Shown here piece after piece: positions 46,387 through 54,136 of a DNA stretch of 64,000 bases. The notes below the pieces were generated by a model that did no database searches, was not told where the DNA came from, and was given only the letters and a program-made list of their open reading frames with translations. Source of the stretch: Arthrobacter sp. OAP107 (lineage in GTDB: Bacteria; Actinomycetota; Actinomycetes; Actinomycetales; Micrococcaceae); the NCBI RefSeq assembly GCF_040546765.1, contig NZ_JBEPOK010000001.1, positions 1,674,001 to 1,738,000 of the forward strand. Direction: 5' to 3'. The first letter of the stretch is position 1, and the number at the start of each line of letters is the position of its first letter. A program made the translations under genes and the position numbers.

Positions 46387-47760
46387 ATGAGCAGCATTAT
46401 TTCCGTTTACAACCCCGCTACAGAGGAACTGATTGGTGAAGTCCCTTCGTACGACTTGGCTGAGGTTGACGCGGCCGTCGAGCGTGCCCGGAAGGCGCAG
46501 AGCATTTGGGCGCGGAAGCCTATCGCCGAACGCCGTGACGCCCTCTGGGCCATCGCGGACGCTGTCATCGCGCACACCGACGAGCTGGCCTTGCTCGAAT
46601 CAACCGACGTGGGCAAACCGCTGGCCGCCGCCCGGCAGGAAGTGCTCGGAGTAGCCGAATGCTTCAAGTACTACGCGGGCATTATCGACAAGATCCTCGG
46701 CGACACCATTCCCGTCGACGGTGGCATCAGCATGACCTTCCGTGAGCCGATGGGCGTCGTAGCCGTCATCTCCCCGTGGAACTTCCCTCTGCCGATCGCG
46801 TCATGGGGTATCGCACCTGCCCTCGCCTGCGGCAACGCCGTAATCGTTAAGCCTGCGGCCCTCACCCCGCTGTCCACTGTCCGTCTTGGCCAAATCGTGA
46901 ACGAACTGGGCGTCGTCGGCGACGCGCTGCAGGTCCTCACCGGCTCTGGGGCACGCGTCGGTAACGCCCTTGCCGAACACCCCGGCGTTAACAAGGTCAG
47001 TTTCACCGGTTCCACCGAAACCGGCCGGTCGATTATCCAGGCAGCGTCCAAGACGATGAAACGGGTCACCCTCGAACTGGGTGGCAAGTCCGCCAGCATC
47101 GTCTACAACGACGTAGACCTTGCAAAGTGCGTCCAGGCGGCGCCTATGTCTGTCTTCGACAACACTGGTCAGGACTGCTGCGCCCGCAGCCGTTTTCTCG
47201 TTCAGCGGGGAGTCTTCGACGAGTTCGTTGAAGGGTTCATCGAAACGACCCGCGCCCTGAAGATCGGTAACCCGCTCGATGCCACAACAAATCTCGGCCC
47301 TCTGGTATCGGCCAGCCACCGCGAATCCGTGTCCAGCTTCCTCGGTGACGGACTGAACGTTGTCACCGCAGGCGAGGCACCGGAGGGTCCCGGCTTCTGG
47401 ATGGCACCGCGGATCGTTATTGCGCCGGACCCCAAGAGCCGGGTGGCAACTGATGAGATCTTCGGCCCCATCGCCTCGGTCATCCCCTTTGACACCGAGG
47501 AAGAAGCCATCGCCCTGGCAAACAGCTCCATCTACGGGCTCAGCGGCTCCATCTGGACCAACGATGTAGGCCAGGCACTCAGGACAGCACGGGGAGTGGA
47601 GTCCGGGGCTCTGTCCGTCAACTCCAACTCTTCGATCCGGATGCAAACGCCCTTTGGCGGCTTCAAGCAGTCCGGCATCGGCCGCGGACTGGGCCAGGCA
47701 GCCATCGAGGCCTACACCGAACTCAAAACCGTCTTTGTAAGGACTGATCGTGACAACTGA
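46387..47760 (+). CDS. NAD-dependent aldehyde dehydrogenase
   Basis: A 457-residue aldehyde dehydrogenase of the betaine-/gamma-aminobutyraldehyde or succinate-semialdehyde type. VISPWNFPLPIASWGIAPAL and VIVKPAALTPLSTV bind NAD. The base Glu is in VTLELGGKSASIVYND and the nucleophile Cys in TGQDCCARSRFLV. DEIFGPIASVIPFDTEEEA follows. ATG at 46387 has a good Shine-Dalgarno nine bases away; a 12-codon longer in-frame start lacks one. The stop overlaps the diflavin reductase GTG, so these two genes are coupled. Confidence 0.92.
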   Translation: MSSIISVYNPATEELIGEVPSYDLAEVDAAVERARKAQSIWARKPIAERRDALWAIADAVIAHTDELALLESTDVGKPLAAARQEVLGVAECFKYYAGIIDKILGDTIPVDGGISMTFREPMGVVAVISPWNFPLPIASWGIAPALACGNAVIVKPAALTPLSTVRLGQIVNELGVVGDALQVLTGSGARVGNALAEHPGVNKVSFTGSTETGRSIIQAASKTMKRVTLELGGKSASIVYNDVDLAKCVQAAPMSVFDNTGQDCCARSRFLVQRGVFDEFVEGFIETTRALKIGNPLDATTNLGPLVSASHRESVSSFLGDGLNVVTAGEAPEGPGFWMAPRIVIAPDPKSRVATDEIFGPIASVIPFDTEEEAIALANSSIYGLSGSIWTNDVGQALRTARGVESGALSVNSNSSIRMQTPFGGFKQSGIGRGLGQAAIEAYTELKTVFVRTDRDN

Positions 47761-49456
47761 GACAGGGGAACTGGTCCGCACCGACCAAGGCATCTCTTCC
47801 GAAGTTTCCGGTGCAACAGACAGTGCTGTGCAGACCCTGAGCGTGCTTTACGGCAGCCAGACCGGGAACGCAGAATTCCTGGCATCCAAGATCGTGGACA
47901 AGGCAAACGCCCAGGGCTATGCAGCCGAGCTGATGAGCCTGGACATGCTCACCCCCGAAGATGCGGCGCGCAAGGACCGGCTGCTGATCGTTACCGCCAC
48001 ACACGACAACGGCCACATGCCCGATAACGCGCAACCGTTTTGGGATCAACTTCAGAGCGCTGGCGCAGACCTCTTTGAGGATGTGCCCTTCGCGGTCCTT
48101 GCCATTGGCGACTCGATGTACGAAGACTTCTGCAAGGCCGGCATCGACCTTGACACACGTCTTGGCGAACTCGGCGGCAAGCGGATCCTTGACCGCCTTG
48201 ACTGCGATGTCGACTATGACCTGACGTCGGGCAAGTGGATCAAGGGCATGCTTGAGACCTTCAAGACAGTTGTTCCCAAGAAGCCAGGCAAAACCCCGCA
48301 AGCCTCCTCCGCCCCGGGAACAACGCCCGCTGAGCAGCCCAAAACCACCCGCCGGGAACCTGATACGGCCACTGTCGTCGAGGCCCGCCTCCTGAGCGCT
48401 CCGGAGTCTGAAAAAGAGGTCTGGCACTATGAGCTGGAGGTCAGCGGCGACGGCCGCAACTACCGGCCGGGTGACTCACTCGCCGTAATCCCGGCCAACT
48501 CCGGCGAGCTCGTCGATGACCTCCTCGCCTTTCTGGGCCTCGAGGGAAGCGAGGTGTTCGGTAACGACGGCAAGACAGTACGCGAGTCCCTCCAAAACGA
48601 CTATGAGCTTCGGCTGCCTCATCTGGGCATCGTGGCCTGGCTGGTTGAAGATCTCGCGCCCGATCATCCCGTGCGGAACCTCGTCGAGTCCGGTGATCGC
48701 CTGGCGTTGGAGAATTGGCTGTGGGGACGGGACATGCTGGACGTCCTGCAGGAAACGAGATCAACAGATGTTGATCCGCACGAGTTCATCCCAATGCTGC
48801 GGCCTTTGCAGCACCGGTCTTACTCCATCGCATCCAGTCCACTTGCTGACGGTGACCGTGTCCACCTGACGGTCTCTTCCGTGCGGTACGAGGCTGCCGG
48901 GCGCCGGCATTCGGGCGCTTGCAGCGGTTTCCTCCAGTCCGCCGCGGAAACCAAGACGGCCATGAAAGTGTTCCCGCTGCCGGCCCACGAGTTCCACCTG
49001 CCCGACGACAGCTCAACTGATGTGATCATGATCGGCCCAGGCGTCGGAATTGCCCCGTTCCGCGGCTTCCTTCGTGAGCGCGAAGTCTCACAGGCCCGGG
49101 GACGGAACTGGCTGCTCTTCGGGGACCGTCACGAGAAGCCGTCCTGGCTCTATCAGGATGAAATGGAAGAACTGCAGACCAATGGAGTGCTGGACCGGCT
49201 CAGCCTGGCGTTTTCCCGGGATCAACAGGGCAAGGTCTACGTCCAGGACAGGATCCGCGAGGAAGGTGAAGACGTTTTTGCCTGGCTGTCGGGCGGTGCT
49301 TCGGTCTACGTGTGCGGCGGCAAACAAATAGCACCTGACGTTGACGAAGCCTTGCTGGCCGTGCTCATCAGCCACGGTGGAATGACGCCCGAATTGGCGC
49401 ACGACTACCTGCAGTCCATGAAAGGCGAAGGACGTTACGTCAAGGACGTCTACTAA
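47750..49456 (+). CDS. NADPH-dependent diflavin reductase (CysJ/P450-reductase type)
   Basis: A 568-residue CPR-like protein. The N-terminal flavodoxin domain (about 25-170) has the FMN loop YGSQTGNAEFLASKI. A Pro/Thr-rich linker (about 180-205) follows. The FAD domain contains RSYSIASSPLADGD (FAD R-x-Y-S motif) and the GACSGFL loop, and the NADPH lobe has MIGPGVGIAPFRGFL, LFGDRHEKPSWLYQDE and VYVCGGKQIAPDV. Such proteins feed electrons to sulfite reductase haemoprotein, P450s or other partners; no sulfite reductase is nearby. Its role here beside a class I P450 chain is open. Confidence 0.9.
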   Translation: MTTETGELVRTDQGISSEVSGATDSAVQTLSVLYGSQTGNAEFLASKIVDKANAQGYAAELMSLDMLTPEDAARKDRLLIVTATHDNGHMPDNAQPFWDQLQSAGADLFEDVPFAVLAIGDSMYEDFCKAGIDLDTRLGELGGKRILDRLDCDVDYDLTSGKWIKGMLETFKTVVPKKPGKTPQASSAPGTTPAEQPKTTRREPDTATVVEARLLSAPESEKEVWHYELEVSGDGRNYRPGDSLAVIPANSGELVDDLLAFLGLEGSEVFGNDGKTVRESLQNDYELRLPHLGIVAWLVEDLAPDHPVRNLVESGDRLALENWLWGRDMLDVLQETRSTDVDPHEFIPMLRPLQHRSYSIASSPLADGDRVHLTVSSVRYEAAGRRHSGACSGFLQSAAETKTAMKVFPLPAHEFHLPDDSSTDVIMIGPGVGIAPFRGFLREREVSQARGRNWLLFGDRHEKPSWLYQDEMEELQTNGVLDRLSLAFSRDQQGKVYVQDRIREEGEDVFAWLSGGASVYVCGGKQIAPDVDEALLAVLISHGGMTPELAHDYLQSMKGEGRYVKDVY

Positions 49457-49461
49457 GCCTG

Positions 49462-49509
49462 CCTGCCCGCTCGGTTCCGGGGATTTTCGCACCCCTGGAA
49501 CCGGGCAGG
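49462..49509 (+). terminator. Terminator after the diflavin reductase
   Basis: Arms 49462-49482 and 49492-49509 pair through CCTGCCCG and GGTTCC/GGAACC blocks with a 3-base bulge and a 9-base loop ATTTTCGCA, right after the stop codon. It separates this operon from the ligase-P450 operon. Confidence 0.75.
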
Positions 49510-49594
49510 AACACAACAAAGCCTTGGCCTGAGTGCAGGGACGCGGTCTCAAATGTGACGTGGCTTACCGAATGCATGTAGCCGGCAATCATGA

Positions 49595-49609
49595 TGTGCA
49601 CTTTGCACA
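49595..49609. promoter_or_regulatory. Perfect palindromic operator TGTGCA-N3-TGCACA, copy 2
   Basis: TGTGCA-CTT-TGCACA, flanked A/T on both sides (ATGTGCA and TGCACAT). It ends 67 bases upstream of the GTG start of the gamma-glutamyl ligase, and so is placed to control the whole ligase-SDR-hydrolase-P450-ferredoxin-reductase operon. Confidence 0.75.
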
Positions 49610-49676
49610 TACGCCCGCGAGACCCCGCATTTAGTGTCTTTAGTAACCGATATCAATGAGGATAAAGAGGTACACA

Positions 49677-51122
49677 GTGAATCCGATCACACAGGTCCCG
49701 GAGGACCTCCAAGAACTCGAGGCAATCGACATGCAGGATAAAACCGCCGCAGGGTCAGCCCACGACGAACTGCAAAAGTTCGTCTCCGAAAACGACATCA
49801 AAACCTTCAAAGTGGGCGTCGTGGACCTGGACGGTGTGTGGCGCGGCAAGCGCATCCCCGCCCGGTACTTCCTGGAAAGTGTCGCTGAGCGCGGCACAAA
49901 CATCTGCAACATCATCTTCGGCTGGGACATTCAGGATGAGATCATTTCTGATCTCAGCTACACGGGGTGGGACTCGGGCTACCCTGACGTGACCCTGCTG
50001 CCGGATCTCAACACCCTGAAGGTTGTTCCGGGGGAACCTGGGGTCGCATCCGTCATTTGCGATGCCTACGAAATGTCCGGCGAGCCGGCGGCGATCTGTC
50101 CCCGGAGCATTCTTAAGCGGGTTGTGAAGAAAGCCGAAGACCTCGGTTACTCGCCGGTCTGCGCCTACGAGTTCGAGTTTTACCTGTTCAAGGGGACTCC
50201 AACCGAGCTTGCCGCCAACGGCTGGCGTGACCTGACTCCCATCACGGCTGGCAGCCACACCTACAGCCTCGTCAGGGACACAGGCACCGAGTTCCTCATC
50301 GGCGAGATCCGCCGCCGCCTGTCTGAGCAGGGCATTTTCATCGAGGCCAGCAACAGCGAAAACGGCCCGGGCCAGTTCGAGATGAACATCCACTACTCGG
50401 ATGCTCTCGCAGCCGCGGACAACGCCCTCCGGCTTAAGGCCACCGTCAAGGAGGTCGCAGCTGAAGCCGGCTACACGGCATCGTTCATGGCCAAGATCAA
50501 CCCGGAGTGGGCCGGCTCCTCCGGGCACATGCACCAGAGTCTCTGGGATCCGGAATCCGGCAAGTCAGCTTTCGCCAATGCCGAGGAGCCCGGCGAGCTG
50601 AGCGCCGTCGGGTACAACTACCTGGCGGGCGTCGTCGAGACGGCGCCGGAGCTTACCGCCCTCTACCTGCCCACCATCAACTCCTATAAGCGGACCGAAG
50701 GCGGGCAATGGGCCGGATCCAGCGCCACCTGGGGCCTGGACAACCGTACGGTTGCCATCAGGTCCATCCCGTCAACGGGCAGTGCTGCGCGCATCGAAAA
50801 CCGGGTACCTGGCGCTGACGCCAATCCTTACCTGGTCATCGCTGCCAGCATCGCCGCCGGCCTGCACGGCGTGGACACAAAGATGACCGCTCCCAAGCGG
50901 GTGGTAGGCAACGCATACGCCCTGGAGGAGGGACACCAGGTAAAGGAGCTCCCCGCAACACTCGGCCAGGCCATCGAACAGTTCGAGAAGAGCGAGGTCG
51001 CCAAGGAGTACTTCGGTGAAACCTTCGTCACGCACTACGTCCAGACGAGGCGCTGGGAGCTCCGCAAGCTTCAGACCAGTGTCACCGACTTCGAAATCGC
51101 ACGTTACCTGGAACGAATCTAG
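49677..51122 (+). CDS. Glutamine synthetase-like gamma-glutamyl-amine ligase (PuuA/GlnA-III type)
   Basis: A 481-residue GS-fold ligase expected to couple ATP hydrolysis to joining glutamate's gamma-carboxyl to an amine. YEFEFYLFKG and NSENGPGQFEMN give the metal-binding Glu residues, GSSGHMHQSLWD the metal His, and NSYKRTEGGQWAGSSATWG and RIENRVPGADANPY the ATP and glutamate sites. The N-terminus VVDLDGVWRGKRIPARYFLE is of the GS-III/PuuA-like kind rather than housekeeping GlnA, and the adenylylation Tyr loop is not evident. GTG at 49677 has AAAGAGG six bases upstream; an ATG at 49656 has none. Confidence 0.9.
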   Translation: MNPITQVPEDLQELEAIDMQDKTAAGSAHDELQKFVSENDIKTFKVGVVDLDGVWRGKRIPARYFLESVAERGTNICNIIFGWDIQDEIISDLSYTGWDSGYPDVTLLPDLNTLKVVPGEPGVASVICDAYEMSGEPAAICPRSILKRVVKKAEDLGYSPVCAYEFEFYLFKGTPTELAANGWRDLTPITAGSHTYSLVRDTGTEFLIGEIRRRLSEQGIFIEASNSENGPGQFEMNIHYSDALAAADNALRLKATVKEVAAEAGYTASFMAKINPEWAGSSGHMHQSLWDPESGKSAFANAEEPGELSAVGYNYLAGVVETAPELTALYLPTINSYKRTEGGQWAGSSATWGLDNRTVAIRSIPSTGSAARIENRVPGADANPYLVIAASIAAGLHGVDTKMTAPKRVVGNAYALEEGHQVKELPATLGQAIEQFEKSEVAKEYFGETFVTHYVQTRRWELRKLQTSVTDFEIARYLERI

Positions 51123-51188
51123 CGCCCAGTGCAGCGCTGAGAAGCGTTCAATCCACCATTTTCCTTACCAAGAAAGAAGAAACACCCA

Positions 51189-51962
51189 ATGACTACTCAC
51201 CCCGGAAAGATCGCCGCAGTCACCGGAGCCGCGTCCGGAAACGGCCTTGCCATCGCAGAAAAGCTGCTCAAGGAGGGCGCTACCGTCGTAGCCCTCGACC
51301 GTGACGAGGCCGCGCTCGAGCGCCTGGTTGGCCAGCACCCGGAAATGGTTCCTGTTGTTATGGACGTCGCCGACGAGGCTTCGGTCGGCAGCGGCATGGC
51401 CGAGATCGATGCCAAGTTCGGCCGGCTCGACACCCTCGTCAACAACGCAGGCATCGTCAAGGGCAGCAACTTCGATGACCTCGGCGTTGCCGAATGGGAC
51501 CAGGTCTTCGCCGTGAACTCCACAGGCCCGTTCCTGGTCAGCCAGGCTGCACGTCCGCTGCTGGAGAAGGGCGCCGCCGCCCGAGGCGACGATTCAACCA
51601 GCGCCATCGTCAACATCACATCAGTCGAGGCCCATATCGTCATCGCCAGCAGCGGGCACCCCCAGGTGCATTACAACGCTTCCAAGGGTGCACTCCTGAT
51701 GTTCACGAAGGCTTTGGCCATCGAAACCGCGGCTTCCAAGATCCGCGTCAATGCTGTTGCCCCGGGCTTCATCGAGACCCCGTTCACCAAGTCCGTGCTG
51801 GAGAACCAAGAGGCCGTGAAGTTCCTCCTTGACCGTACGCCGCTCGGACGTATCGGCCGCCCGTCCGACGTTGCCAACGCCGTCGCGTTCCTGGCCAGCG
51901 ACGAGGCCAGCTGGGTGACCGGTACCACCATCCACGTCGACGGTGGCTGGCTGGTTTACTGA
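51189..51962 (+). CDS. Short-chain dehydrogenase/reductase
   Basis: A 257-residue classical SDR that uses NAD(P) on an alcohol/carbonyl substrate. The coenzyme loop is TGAASGNGLAIAEKL (about 11-25), and NNAGIVKGS (about 86-94) stabilises the fold. The catalytic Ser is in VNITSVEAH and the Tyr/Lys pair in HYNASKGAL. The end GTTIHVDGGWLVY is canonical. It lies between the glutamyl ligase and the glutamyl hydrolase (one base before the latter's ATG), so it probably oxidises or reduces a glutamylated or ring-opened intermediate. Confidence 0.92.
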   Translation: MTTHPGKIAAVTGAASGNGLAIAEKLLKEGATVVALDRDEAALERLVGQHPEMVPVVMDVADEASVGSGMAEIDAKFGRLDTLVNNAGIVKGSNFDDLGVAEWDQVFAVNSTGPFLVSQAARPLLEKGAAARGDDSTSAIVNITSVEAHIVIASSGHPQVHYNASKGALLMFTKALAIETAASKIRVNAVAPGFIETPFTKSVLENQEAVKFLLDRTPLGRIGRPSDVANAVAFLASDEASWVTGTTIHVDGGWLVY

Positions 51963-51963
51963 C

Positions 51964-52704
51964 ATGAGGGCGCCCCTTATTGCCATTTCAGCGGCTCGGC
52001 AAACCGTCGATACCGCCTTCGGCCCGATGCCTTCAACAGTCCAGAACATGGCCTACGCCAACGGCGTCCTTGCCGCGGGCGGCCGTCCTGCCATTCTTCC
52101 GTCAACGGCAACAATCCCCGATGCGGCCCTTGAAGGGTTCGACGGGCTCATCCTCACCGGCGGCGGCGACATCAGCCCCCGACTGTATGGCGAGGACCCG
52201 ATCGACACGGTCTATGACGTCTGCGATATCCGGGACGATTTCGAGATCGAGCTTTACAACGAGGCCATGCTTCGTGGCATACCGGTCCTGGCGACCTGCC
52301 GGGGAATGCAGCTTGTCAACGTCATTCGCGGCGGAACCCTGGTCCAGGAAGTAAGCCCGGACCGAGGGCACTGGCAGGACAACCCTTCGCACCAACCGTG
52401 GCACAGGGTGCAGCTGGAACCTGATTCCGAACTTGCCCGGATCGCTAAAGGCCTGAGCATCCCGGTGAACAGCTACCACCACCAGGGCCTGGGAAGGCTC
52501 GGGAAAGCCCTTCGCATTGTGGGACGGGAAGGCGATGTTATTGAGGCAATCGAAGCCGATGATGCCAGCCTGATCGGGGTGCAGTGGCATCCCGAACACA
52601 TGGTCGATTATGACGAAGCCCAGAAGGCTCTCTTCGTGGATCTCGTGGAGAAGGCCGCGGCACACGCACAGTCAGAGCAACTACTTCAGGAGCAATTCTC
52701 ATGA
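51964..52704 (+). CDS. Gamma-glutamyl-gamma-aminobutyrate hydrolase-like peptidase C26 (PuuD type)
   Basis: A 246-residue class I glutamine-amidotransferase-fold hydrolase of peptidase family C26. LILTGGGDISPRLYGEDP is typical of PuuD. The nucleophile Cys is in VLATCRGMQLVNVIRGG and the catalytic His in IGVQWHPEHM, with Glu two residues on. NSYHHQGLGRLG is the substrate-site loop. PuuD removes glutamate from gamma-glutamyl-GABA, so here it is the natural partner of the ligase 0.9 kb upstream. ATG at 51964 follows the SDR stop by one base, and the stop overlaps the P450 start as ATGA. Confidence 0.92.
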   Translation: MRAPLIAISAARQTVDTAFGPMPSTVQNMAYANGVLAAGGRPAILPSTATIPDAALEGFDGLILTGGGDISPRLYGEDPIDTVYDVCDIRDDFEIELYNEAMLRGIPVLATCRGMQLVNVIRGGTLVQEVSPDRGHWQDNPSHQPWHRVQLEPDSELARIAKGLSIPVNSYHHQGLGRLGKALRIVGREGDVIEAIEADDASLIGVQWHPEHMVDYDEAQKALFVDLVEKAAAHAQSEQLLQEQFS

Positions 52705-53894
52705 GCACAGAAACCGAGCGCGGGCTCAGCCACAACAAGTCAGACTTTGACTTCCACGGACGGGCACTCGACAACATTTTCGACGACTACCAGGACATGC
52801 TCGCCAACGGTCCTGTCGGTCACAGCGACAAGTATGGGGGCTTTTGGTACATCACCAAGAGCGAAGACATCTTCAATGCAGAGCAGGATCCTGACACTTT
52901 CGCTGTCGGTCCCTCCATGCTCCTCCCTGCCTTCGGCACCGATGTCCCCCTTATCCCGATTGACATCGATCCGCCGACCCACGCTGACTTCCGCAAGATC
53001 CTGCTGCCGATGTTCACTCCCATGAATGTTTCCAAGCTGGGCCCGGGAATGCGGGAGACCGCCCGGCAGCTCTGCCAGGAGGTCCTCGCGGCGGGCGACG
53101 TCGTTGATGTCTCGGCGAAGCTTGCCCGCCCGATGCCGACAATCATCTTTAGCCGCCTGGCCGGATATCCGGAGCAGGACTGGCCGATTTTCGACCGGTG
53201 GATCGATGAGATCATCTATGAGCGCACGGCCCATCCTGAAACGGCCTACGCGGCCGGACGCGAGCTCAACGATTACTTCGACCGCCTTCTCGACGAACGG
53301 GAAAAGGCCGGACCGGAAGCAGAGGCCAGCAACGATCTGATCACCCAGCTTCTGAAAGCGGAGGTGAAGGGACGGAAGCTCACGCGTGAAGAACTGCTGT
53401 CGTACTGCTACCTGCTCTTCCTGGCCGGGCTGGATACGACCGCCTGGGCAATCCGGTCCGCCCTTTGGTACCTTGCCGGCAACCCGCACGCCCAGCAGCA
53501 GTTGCGTGAAGACCCGGACCTGATCCCCACAGCTGCCGAGGAGTTCCTGCGGACGCTTTCTCCGGTCCAGGCCATGGCCCGCACAGCAAAAGCAGACACA
53601 GTTGTCCGTGGCCAGGAGATCAAGGCCGGGGAACGCGTCGTGCTCGTCTTCGGCGCGGGCAACCGGGACCCGGAGGTCTACGAAGAACCCAATGAAATCA
53701 AGATTGACCGTGAAGACAACCGCCATCTGGCCTTCGGCGGCGGTATCCACCGGTGCCTTGGATCGAACCTTGGCCGCGCCGAGATGGTTATTGCCATGGA
53801 GGAATTCCTGAAGGCTGTCCCTCACTTTGAACGGGCGAATGACGACGAGCCGTGGCACGGCGTCGGCCCGCTTACCCTCAAGATTGGAGCTTGA
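52701..53894 (+). CDS. Cytochrome P450, CYP151-like candidate
   Basis: A 397-residue soluble bacterial P450. The haem loop is FGGGIHRCLGSNLGRAEM with the thiolate Cys at about 352. The I-helix oxygen-activation motif is AGLDTT (about 242-247), and the ERR-triad parts EEFLR and the later Arg are present. The redox partners follow directly: ferredoxin at 53900 and reductase at 54133. Position next to a GS-like gene matches the mycobacterial mor/pip loci, where CYP151 hydroxylates a ring carbon next to nitrogen in morpholine, pyrrolidine and piperidine. Assignment to that family is inference from context and general resemblance. Confidence 0.93.
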   Translation: MSTETERGLSHNKSDFDFHGRALDNIFDDYQDMLANGPVGHSDKYGGFWYITKSEDIFNAEQDPDTFAVGPSMLLPAFGTDVPLIPIDIDPPTHADFRKILLPMFTPMNVSKLGPGMRETARQLCQEVLAAGDVVDVSAKLARPMPTIIFSRLAGYPEQDWPIFDRWIDEIIYERTAHPETAYAAGRELNDYFDRLLDEREKAGPEAEASNDLITQLLKAEVKGRKLTREELLSYCYLLFLAGLDTTAWAIRSALWYLAGNPHAQQQLREDPDLIPTAAEEFLRTLSPVQAMARTAKADTVVRGQEIKAGERVVLVFGAGNRDPEVYEEPNEIKIDREDNRHLAFGGGIHRCLGSNLGRAEMVIAMEEFLKAVPHFERANDDEPWHGVGPLTLKIGA

Positions 53895-53899
53895 TCACT

Positions 53900-54136
53900 A
53901 TGGGAGAACTTTGGGTCGATGGAGGGCGTTGCCAGGGCCACGCCCGGTGCTGGGCGCTGGCACCCGAAACCTTCGAGATCGACGAGGAAGGCTATGCGCA
54001 CGTCATTCCTGGCCGCGAAAACAGCGGCGACGAGCCGAACGTCCGCAAGGCCATCCGGAACTGCCCTGAACGGGCAATCCTTGAACGGGAATCGACCGAG
54101 GCCGGCGAAAAAGCCGCAGAGGTTTCGGCGTCGTGA
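53900..54136 (+). CDS. [3Fe-4S]-type ferredoxin, CXXHXXC
   Basis: A 78-residue ferredoxin. The cluster ligands are Cys11, Cys17 and Cys55-Pro. The position of a fourth ligand is taken by His14 in CQGHARC, giving the CXXHXXC-Xn-CP pattern of actinobacterial P450 ferredoxins that hold a three-iron cluster or an unusual four-iron one. Acidic surface residues (FEIDEEG) suit docking to the reductase. It starts five bases after the P450 stop, and its stop overlaps the reductase GTG, so all three proteins are made together. Confidence 0.93.
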   Translation: MGELWVDGGRCQGHARCWALAPETFEIDEEGYAHVIPGRENSGDEPNVRKAIRNCPERAILERESTEAGEKAAEVSAS

